Positions 43,866 to 52,140 of a DNA stretch of 64,000 bases are shown here, piece after piece. The stretch is from Dehalococcoidia bacterium. Lineage in GTDB: Bacteria > Chloroflexota > Dehalococcoidia > Tepidiformales > Tepidiformaceae. The notes beneath the pieces were generated by a model, which worked only from the letters and a program-made list of their open reading frames with translations, ran no database searches and was not told the DNA's origin. How positions within the stretch are numbered: the first letter of the stretch is position 1; each line of letters begins with the position of its first letter. Both the position numbers and the translations under genes were made by a program. The stretch is from assembly GCA_020853755.1 (NCBI GenBank), contig JADYYG010000003.1, positions 1-64,000 of the forward strand. The letters run 5' to 3'.

Positions 43866-44840
43866 TTACTGCCTGGCTGCCCACTGTTTGGCGTGGTAGG
43901 TAATGATGATGTCGGCCCCGGCCCTCCGAATCGAGGTCAGCGTCTCAGCGACCGCGCGCCCTTCATCCAGCCATCCATTCGCGACTGCCGCCATAAGCAT
44001 GCTGTACTCGCCGCTCACGTTGTACGCCGCGACCGGTACATCCACGGCGTCGCGGACCTGGCGGATCACGTCCAGGTACGGGAGCGCCGGCTTTACCATC
44101 ACCATGTCGGCGCCTTCTGCGATGTCCGTCAAGACCTCGTCCCGCGCCATCCGGGCATTCGCCGGGTCCATCTGGTAGCCGTGCCGGTCGCCGAACTGGG
44201 GGGCACTGTCCGCCGCGTCACGGAAGGGACCGTAGAAAGCGCTGGCGAACTTCGCGGCATAGGACAGGATCGGCGTTTGCTGGTGGCCGGCTGAGTCCAG
44301 CGCCACCCGGAGTGTGCGAACACGGCCGTCCATCATGTCGCTTGGCGCGATGATGTCGCAGCCCGCTTCGGCGAGTGAGACGGCTGTTTCGGCGAGCAGT
44401 GGGAGCGCCGCGTCGTTATCGACCGAACCGTCGGCGGCGAGCGGCCCGCAGTGGCCGTGTGACGTGTATTCGCACAGGCAGACGTCACCGATGACCAGCA
44501 GGCCCGGGTTGGCGTCCTTCAGCCGCCGGACGGCTTTCTGAACGATCCCGTCGCGGGCGTACGCGCCGCTGCCGACGGAGTCTTTCGATGCGGGCAGACC
44601 AAAAAGAAGAACCGCCGGGATCCCGAGTGCCGCGATCGAACGTGCCTCGTCCGTAAGGGCGTCGAGGCCAAGCCGATCCTGCCCGGGCATCGAGATTATT
44701 GGCGTCCGGCCGCTCAGGCCCGCCTCAACAAAGAGCGGGTAGACCAGGTGCGCGGGCGTGAGCTCCGTCTCCCGCACGAGGCCGCGCATCGCCGGCGTGC
44801 CGCGCAGGCGGCGGTGCCTCCGGAAGTTCCCATATTCCAT
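43866..44840 (-). CDS. hemB: Porphobilinogen synthase (delta-aminolevulinate dehydratase), zinc type
   Basis: Condenses two 5-aminolevulinates to porphobilinogen in tetrapyrrole synthesis. From ATG 44840 the protein has 324 residues, the normal size. The zinc ligands C121, C123 and C131 (DVCLCEYTSHGHCG) are intact; the Schiff-base lysines lie in LSYAAKFASAFYGPFR and VMVKPALPYLD. A longer frame to 44906 exists, but TAGACT 8 bases before 44840 and the family N-terminus support the shorter start. It is divergent from the 44909 gene. Confidence 0.95.
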   Translation of the reverse strand: MEYGNFRRHRRLRGTPAMRGLVRETELTPAHLVYPLFVEAGLSGRTPIISMPGQDRLGLDALTDEARSIAALGIPAVLLFGLPASKDSVGSGAYARDGIVQKAVRRLKDANPGLLVIGDVCLCEYTSHGHCGPLAADGSVDNDAALPLLAETAVSLAEAGCDIIAPSDMMDGRVRTLRVALDSAGHQQTPILSYAAKFASAFYGPFRDAADSAPQFGDRHGYQMDPANARMARDEVLTDIAEGADMVMVKPALPYLDVIRQVRDAVDVPVAAYNVSGEYSMLMAAVANGWLDEGRAVAETLTSIRRAGADIIITYHAKQWAARQ

Positions 44841-44848
44841 GGTCGGGG

Positions 44849-44854
44849 AGTCTA
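44849..44854 (-). promoter_or_regulatory. Candidate -10 element for leaderless hemB
   Basis: TAGACT on the minus strand, 8 bases before the ATG at 44840; same hexamer and spacing as before murA. No clear -35. Confidence 0.45.
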
Positions 44855-44895
44855 GCATCAGGCGTTCCCCCGAATCCGCCAACGGCGGCTTGCGA

Positions 44896-44901
44896 TACGA
44901 T
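44896..44901 (+). promoter_or_regulatory. Candidate -10 element for the 44909 gene
   Basis: TACGAT 7 bases before ATG 44909, the same hexamer and spacing as before dxr (61221-61226). It implies a leaderless mRNA. Confidence 0.45.
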
Positions 44902-44908
44902 GCCAATG

Positions 44909-45598
44909 ATGATGGAACGGCGCCTTCCCGCGGAATACACCGGTTGGCAGGATCACGAGGCGCGCTTTCGCCGATTGACGACGCCGGAACTCGTGGCCGA
45001 GGTCCAGGATGGCTCGCCCGAGCGGCGGCTCGCTGCGCTCTCGGTCATCGACCTTGGCGAAGTCGCTCCGGTGACCATCGAGGACTGGATCCGGACGCTG
45101 CCCGATGCCGAAGCCAACGAACTCGCCGGAGCGATCCCGGTCCAGCGTGCGCACGCGCCATGCAGTGAGGATGTGCGATGGATTGGGGTCGCGCGGCTCG
45201 GTTACGAGGCCCGGCGCCTCCCGACCTTCCTGATCATGCTGTTTTCTTCGCTCGAGGCCCTTGACGCGCGCGCCTGCCCCGAAGGCGCCGCCGAATGGGA
45301 ACGCATCGGCGATTGGCTCGGCGACATCTATGACCGCATCGTCGCCGGCGGCGAGGACGAGGCGCGCGACGACATTTCCCTCTTCGTCTTCGAGAACTAC
45401 CTCACCCATGCTTCCATCTTCGAGGCGTTTTGCGGGATGATCGTGCGCCACGAAGCGCTGGCGCGGGAAGTGTCGGCGAATCCCGCGCAGTACCTTGCCC
45501 CGCTCGACGAAGCACGCCAGCGGTTCGCGCTCCAGGAGGCGGCCGCAAACGGCGGTCTCCCGTTCGACACCGCCTGGAAGGCGTTGCAGCGGGGCTGA
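44909..45598 (+). CDS. Hypothetical alpha-helical protein
   Basis: A 229-residue acidic, helix-rich soluble protein. FRRLTTPELVAEVQDGSPERRLAALSVIDLGE suggests a HEAT-like or degenerate repeat start, and the middle (ERIGDWLGDIYDRIVAGGEDEARDDISLFVFENYL) is a long amphipathic helix region. No motif is recognised. ATGs at 44900, 44906, 44909 and 44912 compete; 44909 is chosen for its 7-base distance from TACGAT. It is convergent with the sulfite reductase gene (4-base gap). Confidence 0.7.
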   Translation: MMERRLPAEYTGWQDHEARFRRLTTPELVAEVQDGSPERRLAALSVIDLGEVAPVTIEDWIRTLPDAEANELAGAIPVQRAHAPCSEDVRWIGVARLGYEARRLPTFLIMLFSSLEALDARACPEGAAEWERIGDWLGDIYDRIVAGGEDEARDDISLFVFENYLTHASIFEAFCGMIVRHEALAREVSANPAQYLAPLDEARQRFALQEAAANGGLPFDTAWKALQRG

Positions 45599-45602
45599 GC
45601 CG

Positions 45603-47375
45603 CTAAATCGCGCACTCGCCTTCGCCACGCTGCAACTGGTAGAGCTCCAGCCGGTTCCAGTCGATGAACATCTGCTGGTTGTCATCGCTGAAGTCCCCAG
45701 GAATGGTCAGATCCTCCACTGCGGCTTCGAAGACAGCAGGTCCAACGCGGTCGAAGAACGCGTTGAACTCCTCACCGAGGGTTCGGTCACGCTCATACAG
45801 CCGGACGATGCGCTCGACTGCTTCCGGACCGCGCTTGGCTGGCAGCCGCACCTTGAGCTGGGTGGCCATCCGCAGGTCGCCGTTGTCATAATTCCCGCCG
45901 AGGAAGAGGTGGTAGGCCGGGAGCTGGTTCGGGCCGACCTTCATCGCTGCACCGTGGAGACCGATATTCGCGATGTGGTGCTGGCCGCAGCTGTTCGGGC
46001 AGCCGCTCATCTTGATATGGATCTTGCGCGTCAGCGGGTCGCGAACGGCCATCAGTTCGACCCGTTCCTGGATGGCCCGATTGAGGCCCATCGAGGACGT
46101 GATCCCGAGTTTGCACGAGTCTGTGCCCGGGCAGCTCACGACATCGGTGATGGATTGCGCTCCGATGTCCGCGAGGTCGAGGTCCCGAAGCCGCGAATAG
46201 ACCTCGTAGAGGCTTTCGTCGCGGACCCAGCGGAGGACGATGTTCTGACCGACCGTGGTCCGGGCGTAACCGCCGCAGTATTCGCGCATGATGTTTGCCA
46301 GGCCGCGGAACTGCTCGGGCCGAAGGTCTCCACGCGAAACTTTGACCTCAACGGTGCTGAAGCCCTGCTGCTTCTGAGCCAAGACGTTGGCGGTGACGAA
46401 CGCGGTAAACGCGGTCATATCGCCGTTCGGCTGGGCGTAGACCGGTTTGCGGGCGGGCCCGTTCGCCTCTTCGTCGTGAATGAACATAAGCCGCTCGGGG
46501 CTGAAGTCACCCGCGGACCAGTCGCCCTGGAGTTCTTCGTCGACCATTCGCTTGAACTCGTCGATGCCGACCCGATGGACAAGGAACTTGAGCCGCGCTT
46601 TCGAGCGGTTCTTCCGCAGTTCGTCGGCCTTTTCGAAGATGCGGACGACGGCTTCAGAAAGTCGCAGGTACTCGTCGACCGAGACGAACTCGGTAAGGAC
46701 GAAGGCGTTGCGAGCCATGATGCTGAGACCGCCGCCGGTGACGACTTTGAACCCCTTCACGCCGTCCTGTACGCGCGGAATGAATCCGAGGTCATGGATG
46801 CCGGTGATGGCGTTGTCCCGGTCGGTCGCGGTGAATGCTGCCTTGAACTTGCGTGGGAGCAGTTGGGAGAGCGGGTTGCGCAGCCAGAACCGGGCAAAGG
46901 CAGCGGCGTAGGGCGTCGGGTCGAACAGTTCCCCTTGCTGGACGCCAGCCCAGGGGTCCCCGGTGACGTTGCGGACGGTGTTACCGCAGGCTTCGCGCGT
47001 CGAAAGCCCAGCCTTCCCGAGGATGAAGAGCGCCTCTGCCGCTTTCGCCAGGGGGACGTGGTGGTACTGGATGTTCTGCCGCGTGGTGATGTGCCCCTTG
47101 CGAAGCGGCGCGAACTTGTCCGCAACCTCAGCCAGCGTGTCCATCTGGTCTGGCGTGACGCCGCCAAACGGGAGCTTCACCCGGATCATCTGGACGTTTG
47201 GCTGGCGCTGGCCGTAGACGCCTTGCTTGAGGCGGAAGCCGATGAACTGAATCTCGTCACGTTCGCCGTTCAGCATTGCGTGGGCTTCGGTGCGGAAGTC
47301 TTCGAGTTCGCGCTCGAGCACGGGCAGGATCCGTGCTGGATCGTCGCTGTGGACGATGGTCTCGACATCAGGCAT
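45603..47375 (-). CDS. Ferredoxin-dependent sulfite/nitrite reductase (sirohaem, 4Fe-4S)
   Basis: Six-electron reduction of sulfite to sulfide (or nitrite to ammonia). The 590-residue protein has the duplicated ferredoxin-like domains (VKLPFGGVTPDQMDTLAEVADKF; HITTRQNIQYHHV) and the four cluster cysteines in VSCPGTDSCKLG and MSGCPNSCGQHH that bind the sirohaem-bridging 4Fe-4S. Because it is divergent from the cysH-cysC-cysD-cysN sulfate operon, sulfite is the likely substrate. The ATG at 47375 is chosen; ATG 47423 adds 16 residues and would also fit the promoter. Confidence 0.92.
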   Translation of the reverse strand: MPDVETIVHSDDPARILPVLERELEDFRTEAHAMLNGERDEIQFIGFRLKQGVYGQRQPNVQMIRVKLPFGGVTPDQMDTLAEVADKFAPLRKGHITTRQNIQYHHVPLAKAAEALFILGKAGLSTREACGNTVRNVTGDPWAGVQQGELFDPTPYAAAFARFWLRNPLSQLLPRKFKAAFTATDRDNAITGIHDLGFIPRVQDGVKGFKVVTGGGLSIMARNAFVLTEFVSVDEYLRLSEAVVRIFEKADELRKNRSKARLKFLVHRVGIDEFKRMVDEELQGDWSAGDFSPERLMFIHDEEANGPARKPVYAQPNGDMTAFTAFVTANVLAQKQQGFSTVEVKVSRGDLRPEQFRGLANIMREYCGGYARTTVGQNIVLRWVRDESLYEVYSRLRDLDLADIGAQSITDVVSCPGTDSCKLGITSSMGLNRAIQERVELMAVRDPLTRKIHIKMSGCPNSCGQHHIANIGLHGAAMKVGPNQLPAYHLFLGGNYDNGDLRMATQLKVRLPAKRGPEAVERIVRLYERDRTLGEEFNAFFDRVGPAVFEAAVEDLTIPGDFSDDNQQMFIDWNRLELYQLQRGEGECAI

Positions 47376-47440
47376 GGCAAAGGTCCTTGGAGCTTGGGCC
47401 GCGGCGAAGGCGCTCGCGGTCATTGCGAGAAAGCTGACTG

Positions 47441-47488
47441 ACTTTATCAACTTTAAGGCTTGGCATGCAAGCGAGTAGTTGATAAAGT
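47441..47488. promoter_or_regulatory. Divergent promoters sharing an 11-bp inverted repeat (sulfite reductase / cysH)
   Basis: ACTTTATCAAC (47441-47451) and GTTGATAAAGT (47478-47488) are perfect complements with 26 bases between. TAAAGT in each arm is a -10 candidate: minus strand TTGCAT-N18-TAAAGT, plus strand TTGGCA (47460-47465)-N17-TAAAGT. A common regulator binding both arms would co-control the sulfur genes. Confidence 0.65.
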
Positions 47489-47509
47489 TGAGCAAGGAAG
47501 TCAAGTTAG

Positions 47510-48202
47510 ATGCCAACTACCTACCCTGCTACCGAGATCGCCGCGCTCAACGCTCGCTTTGAAGACGCCACCCCACAGGAGATCGTCGGCTGGGCCGTTG
47601 AGGAGTTCGGCGCGCGACTCGCGGTCGGCGCCAGTTTCGGCGGCGCCTCGGGGATGGCGATCCTGCACATGGCGGCACAGCTCCGTCCGTCCATTCACGT
47701 TTTCGTCCTGGACACGGGCTACCTCTTCGAGGAGACGCACCAGACGATGCGCGAAGCTGTCCCCGCCCTTGGGATGACCAATGTCCGCAGCTACCGTTCG
47801 CCGTTGACCCATGAGGAGCAGGCGGAACGGTACGGTTCGGCGCTCTGGATGCGGGACCCGGACCTGTGCTGCGAACTGCGGAAGATCGAGCCGAACCGCC
47901 GGGCCCTCGAGGGAATGGACGCATGGCTGACCGGGTTGCGCCGGGACCAGTCAGAGAACCGAGCAGACACGCCAATCGTCTCGTGGGCCCCGAAGTTCGG
48001 CGTGCTCAAGGTCAACCCGCTGGCCAACTGGAACGAGGCGCAGACGTGGAGCTACCTGCTCGCGAATGGCGTGCCGTACAACCCGCTCCTGAATCAGGGG
48101 TACACCAGCATCGGTTGCTACAACTGTACGGTGCCCGGCGTGCAGGGCAGAGCCGGGCGTTGGCAGGGTTTCGAGAAAGACGAATGCGGCCTCCACACCT
48201 GA
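47510..48202 (+). CDS. cysH: Adenylyl-sulfate (APS) reductase, thioredoxin-dependent
   Basis: Reduces activated sulfate to sulfite. The 230-residue protein has the PP-loop-like SFGGASGMAILHM near residue 42, the paired cysteines C120-C121 (DLCCELRKIEP) and C203/C206 (IGCYNCTVPG), which bind the 4Fe-4S cluster of APS-type reductases, and the catalytic C226 in the C-terminal ECGLHT. This cluster set indicates APS rather than PAPS as substrate. AAGGAAG 9 bases before the ATG. First gene of the plus-strand sulfur operon. Confidence 0.95.
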   Translation: MPTTYPATEIAALNARFEDATPQEIVGWAVEEFGARLAVGASFGGASGMAILHMAAQLRPSIHVFVLDTGYLFEETHQTMREAVPALGMTNVRSYRSPLTHEEQAERYGSALWMRDPDLCCELRKIEPNRRALEGMDAWLTGLRRDQSENRADTPIVSWAPKFGVLKVNPLANWNEAQTWSYLLANGVPYNPLLNQGYTSIGCYNCTVPGVQGRAGRWQGFEKDECGLHT

Positions 48203-48244
48203 GCTTGGTGACTGGACGGCAGTGAATCTCCAGGAGGATCGACT

Positions 48245-48811
48245 GTGGTGAGTGGAGGGAAGGGCTTCGTGCTCTGGTTCACCGGCCTGTCCGGCGCCGG
48301 GAAGACAACGTTGACGCAGGCACTCGTGCCGGTCCTGTGCGAGCGAGGTGTGCCCATCGAGGTGCTTGATGGCGACGAAGTTCGCCTGCATCTGTCCAAA
48401 GGGCTGGGCTTCAGCCGGGAGGACCGCGATACGAACATCCTCCGCATCGGATTCGTTGCAAACCTCCTCGCGCGAAACGGCGTCAACGTTATCTCTGCGG
48501 CCATCTCCCCGTATCGCTCCACGCGAGATGCGGTTCGGGCGATGGTTGAGGCCAGTGGAGCGACGTTCATTGAAGTGCATGCCGCCGCGACACTCGCCGA
48601 GTGCGAGTCCCGCGACGTAAAGGGCCTGTACTCCGAGGCGCGTGCCGGGAGGCGCCCGGGATTTACCGGGATCGACGACCCCTACGAACCGCCCCTCGAA
48701 CCCGAACTCACGCTGCCTACCGGCGCCGAGTCCCTTGAGGCTTCGCTGGAGCGTGTCGTTGCATACCTCGAAGCCGAGGGCTTGCTTCGAACCCTGGAGC
48801 CTGCCCGATGA
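48245..48811 (+). CDS. cysC: Adenylyl-sulfate kinase
   Basis: Phosphorylates APS to PAPS. The 188-residue protein has the P-loop TGLSGAGKTTL, the APS-binding DGDEVRLHLSKGLGFSREDRDTN and the lid region SPYRSTRDAVRAMVE, KGLYSEARAGRRPGFTGIDDPYE. Since CysH here is of the APS type, PAPS made by CysC may feed sulfotransferases or nucleotide recycling rather than reduction. GTG 48245 or GTG 48248 is the start, with GGAGGA upstream. It overlaps cysD by ATGA. Confidence 0.95.
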   Translation: MVSGGKGFVLWFTGLSGAGKTTLTQALVPVLCERGVPIEVLDGDEVRLHLSKGLGFSREDRDTNILRIGFVANLLARNGVNVISAAISPYRSTRDAVRAMVEASGATFIEVHAAATLAECESRDVKGLYSEARAGRRPGFTGIDDPYEPPLEPELTLPTGAESLEASLERVVAYLEAEGLLRTLEPAR

Positions 48812-49737
48812 CGACAACCGAGACGCTGGTTCCGGAAGCGACGGATGCAGTCCTCGAAATGCTGGAGTCCGAGGCAATCTTCATCATGCGCGAGGTGGCT
48901 GCCGAGTTTGAGCGTCCCGCCATCCTCTTCTCGGGCGGGAAAGACTCGATCGTCCTCCTCCGGATCGCTGAGAAGGCGTTTTGGCCGTCGAAGATCCCGT
49001 TCCCGGTACTCCATGTGGACACGGGGCATAACTTCCCCGAGGTCCTCGCCTACCGGGATCGGCGGGCGGCCGAACTTGGCGCGCGCCTGATCGTGGCTTC
49101 GGTCCAGGATGCGATTGACCGCGGGGAGCTGGTAGAGGAAACCGGCCCGCGGGCGTCTCGCAACCGGCTCCAAACGCCCGTCCTACTCGAAGCCATCGCC
49201 GAACACCGGTTCGATGCGGCCATCGGCGGGGCGCGGCGCGACGAAGAGAAGGCCCGTGCGAAGGAGCGGGTGTTCTCCTTTCGGGACGAGTTCGGGCAGT
49301 GGGACCCGCGCAACCAGCGGCCAGAGTTGTGGCAGCTGTACAACGGGATGCACGTTCGTGGCGAGCACATGCGGGTATTCCCGCTCTCCAACTGGACCGA
49401 ACTCGACATCTGGCGGTACATCGAGCGCGAGCAACTCGATATTCCCTCCATCTACTTCGCACACGAACGCGAGGTCTTCGAACGAGACGGGATGGTGATG
49501 GCGGTCAGCGAGTACCTCCCGTTGCTCCCGGGCGAAACATCACACTGCGAGTACGTTCGCTACCGCACGGTGGGTGACATGACCTGCACCGCCGCCGTGC
49601 GCTCACACGCCGCGGACATTCGTACCGTTGTGGCCGAGATCGCCGCGACTCGTATCACCGAACGCGGGCAAAGCCGTGCCGACGACCACGTCTCGGAGGC
49701 TGCGATGGAAGACCGCAAGCGGGAGGGGTACTTCTAG
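48808..49737 (+). CDS. cysD: Sulfate adenylyltransferase subunit 2
   Basis: ATP sulfurylase small subunit, making APS from ATP and sulfate with CysN. The 309-residue protein carries the PP-loop LFSGGKDSIVLLRIAEKAF, HVDTGHNFPEVLAYRD, IGGARRDEEKARAKERVFSF and the C-terminal VRYRTVGDMTCTAAV. It starts in the cysC stop and its last base is the first of the cysN GTG, so the whole set is translationally coupled. Confidence 0.97.
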   Translation: MTTTETLVPEATDAVLEMLESEAIFIMREVAAEFERPAILFSGGKDSIVLLRIAEKAFWPSKIPFPVLHVDTGHNFPEVLAYRDRRAAELGARLIVASVQDAIDRGELVEETGPRASRNRLQTPVLLEAIAEHRFDAAIGGARRDEEKARAKERVFSFRDEFGQWDPRNQRPELWQLYNGMHVRGEHMRVFPLSNWTELDIWRYIEREQLDIPSIYFAHEREVFERDGMVMAVSEYLPLLPGETSHCEYVRYRTVGDMTCTAAVRSHAADIRTVVAEIAATRITERGQSRADDHVSEAAMEDRKREGYF

Positions 49738-51017
49738 TGGACCTTCTCCGCATTGTCACAGCCGGCTCCGTAGACGATGGCAAGAGCACGCTGATCGGCC
49801 GCCTGCTCTACGACTCGAAGCAGGTCTTTGATGACACGCTGGCCAGCCTGGAGCGCGCGAGCACGGCCCAGGGCCTCGGCGAGGTCAACCTCGCCCTCCT
49901 GACGGATGGCCTGCGGGCCGAGCGGGAGCAGGGCATCACGATCGATGTCGCCTACCGCTACTTCGCGACCCCGAAGCGGAAGTTCATCGTTGCCGACTGC
50001 CCTGGCCACGTGCAGTACACGCGGAATATGGTCACCGGCGCTTCGACTGCACAACTGGCGCTCATCCTTGTCGACGCCCGGAAGGGAGTCATCGAACAGA
50101 CCCGGCGGCACACGGCGATCGTGAACCTCCTGGGTATCCGCAACCTCGTTCTCTGCGTGAACAAGATGGATCTCGTCGAGTGGTCTGAAGAGGTCTTTCG
50201 CGGAATCGAGGCGGAGTACCAGGCGGTGGCCAGCACGCTGGGGGTGCCTGAGGTGACGGCCATCCCTATGGCGGCGGTTTCGGGCGCAAACGTAGTCGAG
50301 CGGGCCGAGCAGACACCGTGGTTCGCTGGACAGCCGTTGCTCGACTTCCTCGAAATGGTCGAACCGTCGGAACCCGCCCAGCATGGCGCGTTCCGGTTTC
50401 CCGTGCAGCACGTTATCCGGCCGCAGACGCCGGAGCACCCTGACTACCGCGGGTACGCGGGTACGGTTTCCGCCGGAACCGCCGAAGTTGGCGCGGAAGT
50501 GGTCGTCCTGCCGCAGGGGATAGCGTCGCGAATCGAAGGTATCGACCGCTTCGGGGAGTCTCATCGAAGCGCCGGTCAGGGCGAGGCTGTCGCAATCCGC
50601 CTCGTCGACGACGTCGACATCAGCCGAGGCTCCATGCTCGTGGCGGCCAACGGCTGCCTGCCCGGCACGGACCGGTTCACGGCGGACATCTGCTGGATGT
50701 CAGACACGAGTGTCCTTCGACCCGGAAACCGGTACTGGATCAAACACACGACGCGGCGGGTGAAGTGCATCGTCGAATCGCTCGACAGCCTCTTCAACCT
50801 GCAGACGCTGGGTCACCTGACCGGTCCGGAAGGCGTCGGACTGAACGACATTGCGCGGGTCACGCTGAAGACAACAGAGCCGCTCTTCCTCGACCCGTAC
50901 GAAACGTCCCGTGACACCGGCAGCTTCATCCTCATCGATGCCGCGACGCGGCGGACGGTCGCTGCGGGGATGGTCCGCGAAACGGTGGCGCCGACGGACC
51001 CCGGCGTTGACTTCTGA
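49737..51017 (+). CDS. cysN: Sulfate adenylyltransferase subunit 1 (GTPase)
   Basis: GTPase partner that drives APS formation. The 426-residue protein has G1 TAGSVDDGKSTLIGRLLYD, G2/switch RAEREQGITIDVAYRYF, G3 DCPGHVQYTRNM, G4 NKMD and EF-Tu-like domains II and III, with KHTTRRVKCIV near the end. It is CysN alone, not a CysNC fusion. The GTG start overlaps the cysD stop by one base. Confidence 0.97.
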   Translation: MDLLRIVTAGSVDDGKSTLIGRLLYDSKQVFDDTLASLERASTAQGLGEVNLALLTDGLRAEREQGITIDVAYRYFATPKRKFIVADCPGHVQYTRNMVTGASTAQLALILVDARKGVIEQTRRHTAIVNLLGIRNLVLCVNKMDLVEWSEEVFRGIEAEYQAVASTLGVPEVTAIPMAAVSGANVVERAEQTPWFAGQPLLDFLEMVEPSEPAQHGAFRFPVQHVIRPQTPEHPDYRGYAGTVSAGTAEVGAEVVVLPQGIASRIEGIDRFGESHRSAGQGEAVAIRLVDDVDISRGSMLVAANGCLPGTDRFTADICWMSDTSVLRPGNRYWIKHTTRRVKCIVESLDSLFNLQTLGHLTGPEGVGLNDIARVTLKTTEPLFLDPYETSRDTGSFILIDAATRRTVAAGMVRETVAPTDPGVDF

Positions 51018-51072
51018 GGAGAGCGCTCTTCCCCGTCCCGCTGATCAGGGTGAGGAAGGGCAGACCAGCCCG

Positions 51073-52128
51073 GTGCGCCGGCGTTTGTTCTCCGCCCGTT
51101 TCTCCACCCGGCTCCTGAGTGCACCCGGGGGACTGCTGCTGTTCGTGTTCGCACTCCAGCTGATCAAGGCGGGCGCCACGGCAGCACTCCCTCTGCTCTC
51201 GGCGCTCGATGCAGCGGGACCGGTGAACGCGCTCGGCTTCGGCTGGCTGGGCGCCTACCTCTCCCTCAGCGGGTCCCCGGTAGCAGCGGTTGGAATCAGC
51301 CTGCTGACTGGTGGCTCGCTTTCTGTGAATGAGGCGTTCGCAGCGGTTGGCGGTTCCCGGCTCGGGGCCTCGTTTATCGTGCTCGCCGCGGGTTACGTGC
51401 TTTACCTTGGGGGCCGCCGAAACGCCGACGGCCTCTCCATCGGCGTCATTGCGTTGCTCACCACGTTCACCACGCAGGGCCCGGCGACAGCGTTGGGCCT
51501 GATTTCGCTGCACTACGGATGGCTCGATGGGGTGCGGTTCACCCCTCCCGGCGGCGCTCTCGACGCCGTTGACCGGCTCTACGGCCCGCCGGTTGAAGCA
51601 GTCGATGCGATGCTTCCGGCAGCACTGGTCTTCGCCGCAGGCATCGGCGTGCTGCTGGCCAGTTTCGCGCTCTTCGATCGGGCGCTTCCTCGCCTCGAAG
51701 CAGGTTCCCCGGGGTTCGAACGGATCGTGGCCCGGCTCGACGGGAAGTGGGTCATGTTCGCGGCCGGTTGCGCGGTCACCGCGATGACCCTCAGCGTCTC
51801 AATCTCGCTGACACTGCTCGTGCCGCTTTCGCTCAAGGGGTATCTCCGCCGCCAGCAGGTGATCCCGTACGTTATGGGCGCGAATATCACGACCTTCGTG
51901 GACACGCTGGCCGGCGCCCTCGCGCTCGGCGGGGCAGCTGCGTTCACCGTCGTGCTGACCGAGATGCTGGCCGTGACGGCAATTTCCGCGGCCATCCTCT
52001 TCGTGGCCTACGACAGTTATGCGCGCGCCATCCTCGGCCTCGCTTCGAAGGTCACACACAACCGCCGGACGTTCTCCGTGTTCCTCGGGGCCATTGTGGC
52101 GGTCCCGGCTGTCCTGCTCCTGCTCTGA
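51073..52128 (+). CDS. Na/Pi-cotransporter-like membrane protein, candidate sulfate permease
   Basis: A 351-residue integral membrane protein of about nine helices. It has two related halves, as in Na+/phosphate cotransporters: LYLGGRRNADGLSIGVIALL in the first and YVMGANITTFVDTLAGALALGGAAAF in the second; the latter resembles the GANIGTT repeat of that family, and LSGSPVAAVGISLLTGG occupies the place of the QSSSA repeat. It is 55 bases after cysN in the same direction and no other sulfate transporter is present, so sulfate uptake is a plausible role. GTG 51073 is the likely start; frames further upstream overlap cysN. Confidence 0.75.
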   Translation: MRRRLFSARFSTRLLSAPGGLLLFVFALQLIKAGATAALPLLSALDAAGPVNALGFGWLGAYLSLSGSPVAAVGISLLTGGSLSVNEAFAAVGGSRLGASFIVLAAGYVLYLGGRRNADGLSIGVIALLTTFTTQGPATALGLISLHYGWLDGVRFTPPGGALDAVDRLYGPPVEAVDAMLPAALVFAAGIGVLLASFALFDRALPRLEAGSPGFERIVARLDGKWVMFAAGCAVTAMTLSVSISLTLLVPLSLKGYLRRQQVIPYVMGANITTFVDTLAGALALGGAAAFTVVLTEMLAVTAISAAILFVAYDSYARAILGLASKVTHNRRTFSVFLGAIVAVPAVLLLL

Positions 52129-52140
52129 TCGCGGTCGGAA

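Noticed and set aside
50911-51072. Upstream starts for the Na/Pi-like transporter
   Set aside because: They lie inside cysN in another frame and add a charged Arg/Ser-rich stretch; GTG 51073 gives a normal membrane-protein start.
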